Below, piece by piece: positions 24,379 through 37,500 of a stretch of 64,000 bases of DNA (its first letter is position 1; each line of letters starts with the position of its first letter). The notes beneath the pieces are model-generated. The model was not told the origin of the DNA. It saw only the letters and a program-made list of their open reading frames with translations, and did no database searches. The DNA is from Scortum barcoo. Taxonomy: Eukaryota; Chordata; Actinopteri; Centrarchiformes; Terapontidae. Both the position numbers and the translations under genes were made by a program. The stretch lies in the NCBI GenBank assembly GCA_023238725.1, contig CM041534.1:23620303-23684302 (forward strand). Direction: 5' to 3'.

Positions 24379-24432
<54 letters not shown>
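24379..24432. repeat. (TG)27 microsatellite
   Basis: 54 bp of uninterrupted TG, the longest simple repeat in the window. Alternating purine-pyrimidine of this length can adopt Z-DNA, and it is a good length-polymorphism marker. Confidence 0.98.
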
Positions 24433-24433
<1 letters not shown>

Positions 24434-27419
24434 CAGGGGAATGAGTGGGCGTCTAGTCTAAGGGCACTTTGTATTCATCAGATTACTTTGTCTGATGTCA
24501 ATTAATGAAAGTATCAGGCCACTTTGAGGCTGAGGCGGTGCTATTCTACCTCAACTGTTATGCCAATAACAGCCTGAAAAACAAACGCTTTAGATAAGAA
24601 AAAAATAACAATTACAACCACAATGCTGCTGACTTATCCATTATTTAATCATCAATCAATTTATTTGAGGGTTTTTTGGGTTTTTTTGTATGTTTTAGAA
24701 CTAGATAAACTCTGAAGCACATCCACTTTTCTACTTAGAAGCTAATACAGGAAAGCTTTCATGCAACAAATTCGCCATCATTCTCACAAAATCGCAAACT
24801 AAGGTTAACTGCATTCACTGGGCCTGAACACAGATTTAAAGCTCTACCACTGGCAGGGCAGAAATTTATGGAGCAAAACATAAAAAAAAGAGTCTGACAA
24901 GCATATATTCCTGGGATAATGTAATGTTATAGTCATTCAAGCCGACACACTTTCAACCCAAATAATCCACTTAGACACAACCATCTCCTTCATTTCAACC
25001 AGGTACGCTGCATATTCTAAATATTACACATTTAGAGGGATCCTGGAAGTATCTGTTGTGCTGCTGTTTAATCTCCTCAAAAGCATCCAGCAGACTAAGG
25101 CTAAAAAGGCTCCTTCCATAGTTAAATGAAACACCTAACTGTGTGTCTTCCTGCTCGTACAAAAAGCTGTCAAACATAAAAGCCGGCTGCCAAGTCAAGG
25201 GGAAATATATAGATGTAATATAAGGATGTCATGAGGAGGGCAGACATTTGATCTTGAGAAAGAGAAGTGCATAAACGTCTCTTCAAGTAAAAGGTCAGGA
25301 AAAATTGTTGAGAGGGTTTAGAGAGAGATAGAGCATCCTTACAGCATCACTAATGTTCCAGCGCCAAGGGTTTCCCTATCGATCTTTGTCTTAGCCTTCA
25401 TTCCCTGCCTTCTTTTTCTCTGCCTCGAGTAGCACTATACCGCTATTACATCTAAAAATGGCAAAATAATACCTTTAAATCCACTCAACAAAATACTTAC
25501 TGCTTCACACTTTATCACACTATTTTATGTACAGTTATTGAACTTCAGCGTTCTTTATTCAGATTTCGCTTTTGCCTGGACGTGTATGCAAATAAAGAGG
25601 CAAAATCTAAAATGGTTCACATTATCATTCAATTAGCTATGAATGCAACACAAAGTGCAGATGAAAAGACGTGTTAGCCTGGGGATGAAGGCTGTATTAG
25701 CATTTGAAACACTGATGGAGTTGGTCCTATTTTTGCCCCTCTTTGAGGAACGTCTATTTTCATTTCGGTCCGACCTGGGTTACTTTTTCAAATGGACTGC
25801 AGCTGGATTATCTCAAACTGTGTGTGGCTTTATATTTCATCAGTTTTCATCTGTATGCATTGGGAAATTACAAGTTTCAGTGGGTGGTTTGTCCAGTCTA
25901 TATGCTTGCACAAAATCAGATCACTTTAGTGGTTTTGAGTCGAGTAAATCAGTTGTACATTTCGCTGCATTATTTGTCCCCTGCACGAACGTCTAACACA
26001 TTTCCGTCAGACTAAGCAGATCTAAGATGTGAATGAGCACGTCGGTAAGCGCTTCATGTGCAAATGACATCCCCGTGAAGCAGAAACAAAGATACAAGGG
26101 ACAGTTAAGGACGTCTTCAACAGTTGCTGCATGTGTTTGAGTCGACAGCAACATCATGAGACGTCCACCTGCAGAGTTTACAGTGTAGACACGATGAAGA
26201 CAAGCAAAGTTAGTTTGAAACATATTCTCCGTGTTTTATCATTCATCACATTTATGGGTTAGCAATGGATGAACGATAACATGAATTAGTTTGTCTTTTA
26301 CTAAACTGGTCTTCATTTTGTCTTTTCAGTTAATGTATTTCTTAAGACAAATGCAGCAAAAATAAAAGTCATAAGCAGCATCTTCATTCTTTAAGTCGTT
26401 CGTTGATTTGACCCAGGAAACAGCCTAAAAGCTGAAACTTATTTATGTATTTGATGCTTAAACAGTAAAAGATTGCAGTTCAGTGACCCCACATGGCAGC
26501 TGCAGGAAATTGTTAAGAAATGTCAAAACTTTTCAACAATAATGTTTTTTACCAAAAAGTCTTTTTTTGGCGCAATTTGGGCCAACAGTTAACCTCGCCA
26601 ACATATAAAACCACACTAGACCGTTAGCTTGTTAGCTAACAGAGTAATGTCATGGTAGTAGGTGTATGTTTGGATATCAGATGGCAAAAACTGATGATTA
26701 TGTGCTATTGGGTACATTTCTGTCCCATCTTCTTTGTCCTGATCTAACAATGCAAGTGAGGGAGGTGTGCGGGAAAATGTTGGAAAAATATACAGCATTA
26801 AACACAAACCTAATTATTATTTTTTTAATTGTCCTCCTTGTATTTAATCTGTAGTTTCTCTTTCACCTGTAAATCCTCTTAGCCATCTTGATTAAAAAAA
26901 ACTAAACAAACAAATCCTCTAAAGCAGTCCCTTGTTGAAATTCGACTCCCATCTTTCCACAAAAACATTTCCTGACCTTTACAGCTAATTGGCATTTAAT
27001 CTTTTGCTTCCTCGTGTAGAGTACCGTATGTGCAGGTGAACATGTGCACATACATGTAGAGTCTGTTGCTATATGATATAAACACCATCTTCTCCTAACA
27101 TGTTAAGTGTTTTTGGGAAACACTTGTGAAATTAATGACTATCTAAAAGAGACAAAGATATTCCTAATGCCTCTCAGAGAAACTCAGCCTTGACTGCTCT
27201 GTAATGATCTGTAAAAAAGGATAACAAAAGGAAGTGAAGGGTTAATGATTAAGACTGATCGACGTGTGGGGTTTAGGACACAGCTCGCAATTTGTCTCAA
27301 TTTTCAATCAATCACTTCCTGTGGGCAAGAACTGTCTGAGACACGGATGTCATTTGGTGACTCTACAGGGTCTCAATTAGTGGAAGAGGAATGTTTGCTC
27401 TGTTAAAGTCTCACTTTGT

Positions 27420-27620
27420 AATTTAGGCCGATAAGAGCGGTGTACTTCCACATGAAATTCACAGTGCAGCTTTAATGAGGCATGATTTGCAGATTAAAAA
27501 GGAAGCATATATAACCAGCATGACACCATCAGTGGGAAATGGAACATTTCATTATTGATCCTTTATATGCTCTCATAAAGTCATCCATAATTTATATTAT
27601 CAGTCGTCCTTATCTGGTCC
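27420..27620. promoter_or_regulatory. Candidate conserved noncoding element
   Basis: Repeat-free block with GCTTTAATGAGGCATGATTT, CATTTCATTATTGATCC and CATCCATAATTTATATTATC. Rich in ATTA and TAAT cores. Confidence 0.2.
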
Positions 27621-29384
27621 AGCAGAGGCTGTTTGGATGAAGCAGCAGCTGAGGCAAAGAAGAATGTGGTGGTCGTCTGATTAAAGACCTCAATCTATCA
27701 TTTAGTTATGTCACTCCTTCTTGATGAGCTGACGAGAAACCAACACATCAAATATTTACCAACCAATTAGTCAAAAGCTGCGCTTTAAAAGGAAGTCTTG
27801 AAGGGCAAAAGATGATGCATGTCCCAAGAAGTCTTTGAAGAGATACAAAACTCCATCACCCATACCTTTTCTTTCTTTCTTCCTCCCTCCTTCTTTTGAT
27901 CATTAAGGTTAATGTGCGCTGTGCAAGGCTGACGTCGATGTCAGTCAATGAAACTAAAACATGCAAACACTAAACCCTCTGACTAATGATTTGAGGCTTT
28001 GCAGAATTATTTCTCAGACGTCAGTTCCTCTACCCTCAATCAAAATGATTTTTCATCAGTCTCATGAAAGCTATCATCAGCTATCATCATATTCATTACT
28101 GTTTTAGATTTAAATCATGTCATATGGTCGACTGACCTTTAATCCTAAAGGACCATAGCATTGAGGTCAACGGTTTTAGTGCCATACATTAAATGCATGC
28201 TCTACATTTTAGAGTTGTTGGATGCATTTTCCAGCTGTTCTAAGCCACCACTGGTTTCTGTTCTGTAGTGGATAAAAATATGTTAGCAGATTATGATAAT
28301 GCACTTTTATGATCCAACTGCGTGACCTCTGGGTGTGACCTCAGACAACCATTTAATGTCTACAATGAATGAGGACCTGTGGACGTTATAGATGTTCACA
28401 GTGCATTCTCATCTTCACTCAAAATCTTTTTAAATTCTTAGACCATCGGGCTAATTGAACTTTCAAAAGTAAATTAAAAATGGAATTTCATCTTTTTAAT
28501 GCAAACAGTGCAGATATCTGCAGGTTTCAGTCATGTTGCAGTCTGCTTCATCTTCCCTTGTTCAGCTCTGGTTTCTGTTTCTCCACACTTGTGGCATTTT
28601 CTGAATTCATTTGGAAGCTGAAGGGGTCAACAAAGAAGCTTTTAAATTCAAATTCAGTTGGCATGGGACTCCCAAAAAAAACCTTGACGAGTACGAGAAA
28701 GCCGAAACCTCCGTGTGTGAAGCTGAGGGGGACGACAGAGGCTCGGAGAGAAAGGGATGCCCTGTGACTACAATCACACACTGGAGCTGACCTGCGAGGT
28801 TGCAGATGTTTAGTATGTGTAGTTAGTGTGCGCCTCAGCTCGCCATGGCTTCCAACATGGCCCCTGCCTTCTGTTTCTCTGCTGCCAAATGGAGCCTTGT
28901 AGGCACAGCCACTGCATGCATTAGCAGCATATTGATGAAAAGATGCAAATGCTCGAGGCAGCATGATCTGTGCCCCAATACAATCTGAGGCTGACGCAAT
29001 CTATAGGGCTCAAGACAACAGGGTTTCCCATAGGGGATACTCTGTGTGAGGTACACTGAGCCTCATAATATTATACAGCAGCTGGTTCAAAAGGATTTCC
29101 TATACAAAAGGATTGTACAAATGGATTTACTGTATAATATGATGCATTAAACTCCCTTGGTAGGTGTTCAGTTTTGATTTGCATCATTTGGCTGTGAAAG
29201 AATTAATCCACTAATGTGTATCATGTCTCTATGTTCCTCTCTATAAATCACATCTATATGTCAAAAATTGTTAGATGTACATTTTTTGTGTAATAAGCCA
29301 TTTATAGTCCAATTATTTTCTTAATTGTCTTGTTTTCATTAGTTTTACTGTTTTGTTGCTTGTTTTAGATTCAATTTGTGATCC

Positions 29385-29480
29385 TTTAACTCAACTTCAC
29401 CCCCCTGCTAAATTCCATTACTTTTACAGATGCAACAACCTAATTTCCCCATGGCGATCAATAAAGTTTCATCTTATCTT
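29385..29480 (+). repeat. Probable 3' tail of a LINE-type non-LTR retroelement
   Basis: The block ends in TTTCCCCATGGCGATCAATA, followed by AAGTTTCATC and a T-rich run. Fish L2-like and Rex-like retroelements commonly end in a TTCCCC-GGGATCAATAAAG-like motif followed by a short tandem tail, and this copy differs from that pattern by few bases. Only the last roughly 90 bp is recognisable. A second, weaker CTTTGGGGATAATAAAGCTT-type tail occurs at about 30019-30042. Assignment is from memory of the motif. Confidence 0.4.
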
Positions 29481-29689
29481 TTTTTTTTATGGAGCATTAT
29501 AGACATTTTAATCTAAAATGATGACATCTCTGTAAATGAACAGGCCAGGCTTCTGAAATAAGCCCCACATCCCCACATGAAAAAGGGAAAAGGGCCCTAA
29601 ATGATTTGAATGAAAGAAAATATATCAAGTTACACCCATAAAAATGAGAGAGCTTCTTGCATTACACTCAATTTACTTCCATTTTATAC

Positions 29690-29960
29690 CGTCATTTTGA
29701 CCGATCTGTCAATGGCTTTGCCCTGAGGAGTGCAAGGACAACGCTGATGCATGCAATTTCCCGAGACAAGATAGCTCTCACATTATTTGGCAAATCATTC
29801 ACAGACTGAAGCTGACTTCATCTGGAAGGATCCTTGTTTCAAAAAGTCCCAGCTTTGTGACTCTAATTTCACTGCTATCCCTGGCAAAGCCTGCTTTCCT
29901 GACTTTTAATATAATCACTGTGAGTCTAATTAATGCTACATTATGCTGATTTGTAGGTTA
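29690..29960. promoter_or_regulatory. Candidate conserved noncoding element
   Basis: Repeat-free block with GTCAATGGCTTTGCCCTGAG, GCAAATCATTCACAGACTG and GAGTCTAATTAATGCTACAT. It lies between two LINE-tail-like sequences but is itself unlike them. Confidence 0.3.
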
Positions 29961-32900
29961 TACATTGGCAGTCTTTCATTGTATTTGACCAGATTCAGCA
30001 GTACAGCTCTAATTGCAGCCCTTTGGGGATAATAAAGCTTCGCTGAACACTGTAACAGGATACAACACTGGATAAAGCTACTTTTTATTACCATATATGT
30101 TTTCAGCCTTCTGGTTCGAGCCATTAATATGTCTTGGGAAGATTAAATGGGGGCTCTATTATTCGACAAAAACAGTAGGTAAGACAATGCAAAAAAAAAT
30201 ACACCTAGATACAGAGTTTTTTTTTAATCCCAGAGGAATAGATTGGAGCAGTGGAAAGATAACTACAGGTTCAGTGTTAAAGGCGATATTCACAAATTTA
30301 GTTGGTTTCAACTAAAGTCCAATAAGAAGACCACCAGAAAATGGCCATTTGGTCATGCTGAATTTTTAAAAATGTAATCCAAGAGTCAACATTTATTGAT
30401 CGAACTCTTGTGGGATTCACTCAAAATAAACAGCAGCGTTCATGTTCATTGTCATCACAGAATCATAACACCTAAAAAAAATTACAAACTTAGATGTTCA
30501 ATAGATGAATTATTTGAATAAACTGAGTATTCCCTGTTGCTGAGCCACAAGTGAAGCGATATCAACAGCATTAATTGACTTATAATTAGAAATCTGAAAA
30601 AATATCTTTTGAAAAAATAAAAACTGCATTTGAAAATATGTGACAAAGACTGAGAAATATCTAGGCAAGTTATCTGTAAAACTGAAAGAAAAAATAATAA
30701 TATCATAGTTTTGGTTTTGAAGAAGTCCAAGTCGTATCAGGAAGTCGATCTATAAACAGATTTCAAAAATAATTGGGCTAAAGATTTTATAGGCTGCCTT
30801 TCTTTTTCCTTTTAATAAGTTTGGCTAACCTGAGGGTTTGTTTCTACCCTGTATTACTGTTTGTGTGTCTTGTACAGTTATTTTTGCAGTTAAAAACAAC
30901 ACAAATAAGATCTAAGTTGTATTATCTTCTAACTTTACATTAGGAGAGCTCTACAGATTTACCAGGTAGGTTAAACATCTCGATTCCTCCAGGAAGTTTC
31001 ACAGAAAAAACACTGGTTGTGATTGTGACATTCCCCCGACACAATGGTGACGATATCGATGATCCGCCGTCATTATTTTCCACGTCTTCAGACTCATTTG
31101 CTATGAAGGACAAGTCGGTGGCCCTTCTTCTATCACATGCAGCCACAAGCAGGTTTTCTTTCCAAACACAAAAGACTCTTTGAAGGCTGTTCATTCGTCA
31201 GGGGAAAAATGCATTCTGACCACATCTGAGATGACTGTTTGCCTGTGTGGTCTGCTCTCACTGAAATACTTCAAATACTTCATTTTGAATAATCTTGACA
31301 TTAGATGGACAGACAACCCTGTTGGACCAATTTTATATTGGAGCTTTTAAATTTGTCCCTACTAATTGTGGTCGTTAATGAATAAGATTTCTTCTGCTTT
31401 TGGATTTGCAGGTCACATGACTGTTTTACCTCATTTATATATGATATAAATGCATAATTTATGGGTGATCAGCTAAACCCACTAAAGTTTTTCCATTTTA
31501 CTGTTTTGAAGAGGTCAAAAATATCAATCAACATTTGCAGTATAAAGACTTCTGCTAAAAGGCCTTACTCTGTGTCTATGGATATTTTTTTTTCTAATGG
31601 CAAAATGAAAATGAGACCTCGCTTTTGCTCCTGGGTAAAAGCCATGATGAGGAAATAAGATTGGTTTGTATGTATCTGTGTTAGTTGCCAAAGCAGGCCG
31701 GAGGCAGCGTAGGGGTGGATATTTCCTCTCTGCTTTTGATTTTCCTGCCTCTGATCATTAAATTTCATTGCCGCTGGGGATACTCTTCATCCCCTCGCTC
31801 GTATGCATTTAATTTAGCCGTGGTATTAACATTTTAGTAACCTTTGTTTGTTCAAGAAAACTATTAGTGAGGCTGAATGCTTTTAGCGTGCTTTACACCC
31901 GAGAGCCCCCCCGGTGTGACCACAATCATCTTTGCGTTGTTGACCACTGAGCAGTGATGGTTTGGTTTGATGCTCCAGGCACCCTGACAGTGGTTACTTT
32001 AAAGAGAGAGTGAGTGTCATTCACTTTTCCACACACATGGTATCACGAATGGGATCCTCAAGCTTGGTTTTACCTTTGACTGTTTTTCCTTGAAGGTAAG
32101 GGAACGATTGGTAAACAACCCTGGGGTCTCCCACCAAAACATAACGAAGGGAAATGGTTCCCATGTGCAGAATACAAATCTTTGAGATTGTCACCAGTGT
32201 AGTACATGTCAAGTTGTTCGGCTTCGGAGTCTGTGTGGATCCTCATTTTAAGGTACTTGAAACAGTCTGAATAAAAGTGTTCACATAATACACACTAGCA
32301 TCGAGCTAACATTGTTCCCTTTATGGACAATTTTCAATTCACAGACGACACCACTGCTTTTTTGCATTGTAAAATCTGGTTTTATCTTCAGAAAAAAATG
32401 AAGAACCAGTGAAGACTGTGCTATTGATCTGTGTTGTCCTTAGTGCCTCTACTCCTTCTTATGCAGCTTTAAAGGCCTGAATGAGCCAAACCTGGTTGTA
32501 AGAAGACCTCTGACTCTGCACAGAAAAAAAAGGAAGAGTAGATCTTTTCAACTACCCCATCAGCTAAAATGAAACTCAATCTTACATTTCATTAGAAAAC
32601 CATCCGGTGCTAAGAGCCAAGACTGGGGAGCGCCTATTCCATTTATAATATAATTTACATCTACAGAGCCCATTACTTTATTTAAAAAAAGCTTAGACAG
32701 ACATCTCAGTTGCTTGTTGCACTAAGTTAAATTATTTTAACATCATACACCCTTGATTTTTGGGTCAAGAAGCTCTCGGTAAACCAACAACACTCCCATT
32801 TTCACCTCGTTGGACCCACGTGATCATTTTGGTTTCACAGTTTTACCAACTGCGTGTGATGCTTTTCAAAGAAAAACAGCAACAGCAGCCTTTGGTCCTT

Positions 32901-33539
32901 TGTGATGGAGGTCTATTGTACGGCAGCCCCTCATAGTGTCATGGCCACCGTGCAGCCGACGTGGGGCTTTTTTAAAAAGAGGAATGTCTCAGAGCTCTCG
33001 GGAAGGAGAAAGGGATATCTTTGTTTCAGATTTCCTCCATATCACTGTCACACAAACACACACGGCTTTTAGTTGTTTTGTTCCCATGGTGACGGGTTAC
33101 ACAACTCGCTGCCAAATCACCATAACAACAAGCTAAAAAAGAGGTGTCAGGAAAAGCACTTGTTCGTGGACAAGTAGGGGCTTAGAGCACAAGATCTTGA
33201 TGAAGAATAGTAACACGGTGTCTTTTTCTCCGCTGGGAGATTAAAAGAGAGATAAAATGTTTTTCACGCAAATGTTGGGGAGGGGCGAGGAGCAAACAAA
33301 GACCAAATGAAGTGAAGTCACAGCTCCAACCTCAATGAAACACTGTGAGAAAGAGGTCTATACGTGCAAAGTGATGAGGAACAACACAAGTAACTGAGCT
33401 TTGTAAGCTGCCACTTGCAGAGCTTAAAAACAAATTCACATGTACGTATACTCGTGTTTTTACTGTGGTTTTAATATCTGTATCTGTGCTTGATCACTGC
33501 TGTGACATTTTGGCTGTCAACATGCAAAAGTAACTAAAT

Positions 33540-33800
33540 TTGATGAAAATGTTATGCTCTACTTTTTGGGGACTTAAATCCCCTGCATGGCCTAAATCTC
33601 TAAACATCCACATTACTCTGGAAATTGCTGCAAGTGTCAAATTCCTTCCACTGAACTTGGCCATTAAGCTGTCACACAACTTGACATTACTGGCCATCAT
33701 AACATCCAAACCACTGAATCACTGCTCGGGGATATTTTCCTACAAGGTATTTCTCTGTAATGCCGTACAAACCAGTATCGCTCCATTACAGTGGTGCCAA
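33540..33800 (+). pseudogene. Possible decayed repeat-encoded protein fragment
   Basis: A plus-strand frame contains LNLAIKLSHNL at about 33650-33685, followed by I-x-S-K-P-L. This resembles, from memory, a PSLALKLGHSL-type motif found in many repetitive fish gene models. Similarity is short (about 6 of 11 identical over the core), and no second block was aligned with confidence. The frame continues to 33902 without a stop, but the rest is unrecognised. No function is claimed; it may be coincidence. Confidence 0.2.
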
Positions 33801-34001
33801 CCTCTCTGCAAATTGACATTTGCACATAATAGCTCACTAATATCACTCTACGAGATGAATCCCTGTGAAGTTATTACTGCCCAGAGTAAACTGCCTACTT
33901 AGTGAAGACAGTTGATTCTGGGAGTTTGTTTTTTTGCCTATGATGGGATTTTTTCTGAAACACTGAAACACAAACACAGCTCATGAAGTAAGAGTGCTGT
34001 A

Positions 34002-34034
34002 GGATGGATGGATGGATGGATGGATGGATGGATT
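34002..34034. repeat. (GGAT)n microsatellite
   Basis: 33 bp, about eight GGAT units. It abuts an A-rich, repeat-like segment at 34035-34370, an arrangement often seen at the ends of non-LTR retroelements in fish. Confidence 0.95.
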
Positions 34035-34370
34035 AAAAGACATTAAAATACAACCAAATACAACAGAATAAGATAAAATTAAAGAGAATAAAATAAAATA
34101 CTGAGGTAGTACAAGATAAAGTACAGTGGATGTCCAATACATGTTCAAAAAAGGTAAAGGCAAAAGATAAGGTGCATGAAGTCTTGAGGCAAAGGTCAAC
34201 AGACAAACCTCGTGGTGATAGTGATAATGTTAATAAAACTAATAAATACAAGATACAACACAGTGGTAATTACAAATATAAACTATTTCTTCTGGTCTGT
34301 GGATTGTCACTAAGAGATGCTGCTGTTGAATTAGTTCAATGTAGAGGTTTTTTTTTTCATACTTCGTACT
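34035..34370. repeat. Probable decayed interspersed repeat beside the GGAT tract
   Basis: A-rich sequence made of AATAAAATA-like runs followed by TACAAGATAAAGTACAGTGG-type sequence. From memory this resembles a dispersed fish repeat, but the family cannot be named without a library search. No coding capacity is left. Confidence 0.35.
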
Positions 34371-34599
34371 AGGTTGAAATTTCTGAGATGTGCTAAAACT
34401 TGGACAAATAAACCTCAAACTATCTGCAGGGTCAGAAACCACGAGAGGGGAGCAGAAAAATGTTCTTTCCCCACCGACATATGTTTCGGAAAACTTTTTT
34501 CTTCGTCTTCGTGTGTGTAAAAGAGTATCTGCATTCCACTTCAGCACTTAATTAACTATTTATCAAAAGACGGCTTAAGATCAGGGCGCTAAGGTTTCG

Positions 34600-37500
34600 T
34601 AGCAACACATGGCATTTGTGTGAGACTCGGGCATGCCGTAGTAATTCTGAGAATTTGATTTGATTGAGACACATTGAGGCAAGAGGATTTTATTAGTATT
34701 ATTTAACAGTGCTTTGACTTCATTCAAATGGAGCTGTACACTGCAATTTCTCATTTCTTTTTAAAAGCTTAAAGGGGCATTCAGCAAAGACAAAGCTGAT
34801 TTATTATGTGCATAATATCACACACTCCAAATCCTTAAACAGTTTTGAATTCATTTGTTGTGACACCCTGAATGAGCCCAACAAAGATATAATCTGGAGG
34901 CCATTTATTCCTTGTAGTGTTAAATATACCTCAGTAAAAATGATAAAAACAAATGTTAGCATAGCCTGAAGCTTCGCAGGGGGAAAACAATGCAGAAATA
35001 TCAAATTTGGAGTTTTTACATTGTTTTTCATACTTGGATCAGTGTAAATATGAAGGTTTAACCCACAGACAAGATGTGGATTTTGATGGACAATTTAAAA
35101 TGTGTGCAGTTTATATACGTGTTCTCCAATTTGAGAACTCCCACACTGGTATCTGGATTTCCAGCTTTAGAAAACTAAACCACAATGTCGCTGAATAACT
35201 TCATGACAGAACACAAATGCTGATGCCTGCATATAATAAATTCAACAATGTGCACAATAATGAAGACAACAATAATGATTTTGGTCAAATGGCACAATCA
35301 AATTTACTGACTTAATTAACTGGCACCTCCTTTGACTTTGTTGGTTTTCCTCTGGTTGGAGTAAAAACAGAGGAGTTTCATGATAATGTGCAGACAGTGG
35401 AATGTATAAAAGTTAAGCGCAGGTAAATAAAGAGAGTTAAGTTCCTATCAACAAGGTACGGTGGCAAGTGAAACCTCAGCTTGGAGTGTGAGCGGCGAAC
35501 AATATGACTGTGAGGGGTTTATTACAGGTCAGAGTCACATATGATGTGAAGGTAACGTCAGAAATAGAAATAAAGATATCTGGGAAATCTTTAATGCCGT
35601 GAACAGAATTTAGAGGCCGAGGACAAAGTTTAGAGCATCAAATATTGCTGGCTCAACACTAATCTAATATTTACCAATTACAAACCCAAGCCAACAATAA
35701 AGTGGATGACTGAAAATATGGCCAAGAAGGAGCTTTAGAAGAGGTGGAATTTAAAAAGAAACTGCCTCTCCAGTTATTTATATTGCATTTACATGCTAGT
35801 AGCCAAACTGGGGTTCAATTAAAGTATAAATTAAGGTATGCATCCTTTATTTTTCCAATAGGTGGGCAGCTGGCAGTTGATATAAAGGTTCTCTGCAAAA
35901 TATAAAATTCAGCTAAGGCCTTTAAAGTGCCACAGAGGCCTTTGCTGACCTAAAATGATCATACAAGCATTGTATTCCTTTATATTATGCCTTTAAATAC
36001 ACCTGCAGCGAGAGAGAGTGAGAGCATAAGTGGAATACATTTACACAGGGACTCTCTGATAATAACTTGTGATCCAAAGCATACAGTCGGCATGGATTTA
36101 CATTCAATCGCTGAAAGAGACATCAGGTAAGGTTGTAAGTAAGGCAGAGTGGTAGAAGAATACCTCTTTCAACAGGGGTTTTCCAAGCCCCTTGTGATTC
36201 TAAGTTTATTGTTTCCTTGCTTCAAATGGGGCATAAAAAAGGAAACAATCCAAAGTCAGTGACTGGGAAAGATTTCCTCATTTTTCTTTAGTGATTTGGC
36301 AGATAAAAGGAAACAAGTGGTGAGATTAAATATTCACGAAAGCCTGACATGTGGAGGCATATGTTTTATTGATTGAGAGCAAAGAACAATAGAGTCTCAG
36401 GTTTTTGCCTTTAAAAGCACTCAGAGAGTAAAAGGAACTTTTATACACCGAAGAACCACGGCGAATACGGGAAAAAGTGACGGAGTCCTCCCTCCAGAGC
36501 CATTTTCCCGCTACGCTACAGAGGCTAAGGTTAACACTCTGCTCGAGAGGCTAATGGGATCCATTGGAGCTCTCTACTTAGAAGCATGTGTAGGGTAGCG
36601 CTCACTGTCAGGGGAGATATTATAGCTTTGGGTTTGAAAAATGAATAGGAGGGTAAGGAGATTGTTTGTTTAAGGATCAAACAGCCGAGACAAAGGAATA
36701 GGCGGATGACAAAGAGCCTTGCCAACGTGGACGCCGGCTAAGTGGATGCTGTGGATGTCAGATTGACAATTGTTCTATAATGGACCTCGCGCAGAAAGAA
36801 GTCTACGCATTTGTTTTCAGACCATTAAACGGGTCAGAGGCCTACCTGAGTGGGTTCACTGTAAAGATACTAATGGTTGCTATGCAGGAGGAAAACCCAT
36901 GAGGGGATATCTCAGTGTGGGGAATTCATATCAGATGGCAAATACAAGTTTCAAGTTTACAAGTTTCCATTTTTTTCTAAGGCTGAAGTTTGAATCCAAA
37001 CAAAGACACCTGCAAAAACATTTTTCTTTCTCTTGAATTTCAACTGAGACTAAGAACTGAACATCGACACCTTTGGAGTATCATCATATTTTAATAAAAA
37101 CTGGTACTAATGCACATGTACTCAGATGTGTCCTGAGGCCAAACAAGTGTGATTTAGGAACAACAGGCAAAAGTGACATCATCGTCTTTATCCGAACCTC
37201 AGTCTGGGACAATGGATCAAGTTGGCAGCAGTCTGCCAAACAACAATACAAGCCAGGGATAAAAAATAAAAAAACGTCAAGGCTGCTGTTCACAGAAATG
37301 TGTCCAGGTTGCCAGTGTGTGCTTTCTATTCTAGATATGAAGCCCCTACTCTGTGCTGTAGTCAAAGGCACTGAATAAACAGTGCTTGCAATTTTGTCAA
37401 AAGGATTACTCAGCCTGCAGAGTGCTCTATCACAACTCCCTCTGTCATGGTGATAAAACATGTGAAAGGGAGATTAGCTGTGGCAGTGTTACTTCTGCTA

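Noticed and set aside
34102..34111. TGAGGTAGTA, identical to the let-7 seed region
   Set aside because: Match stops after ten bases, lies in A-rich repeat-like DNA and has no complementary arm nearby.
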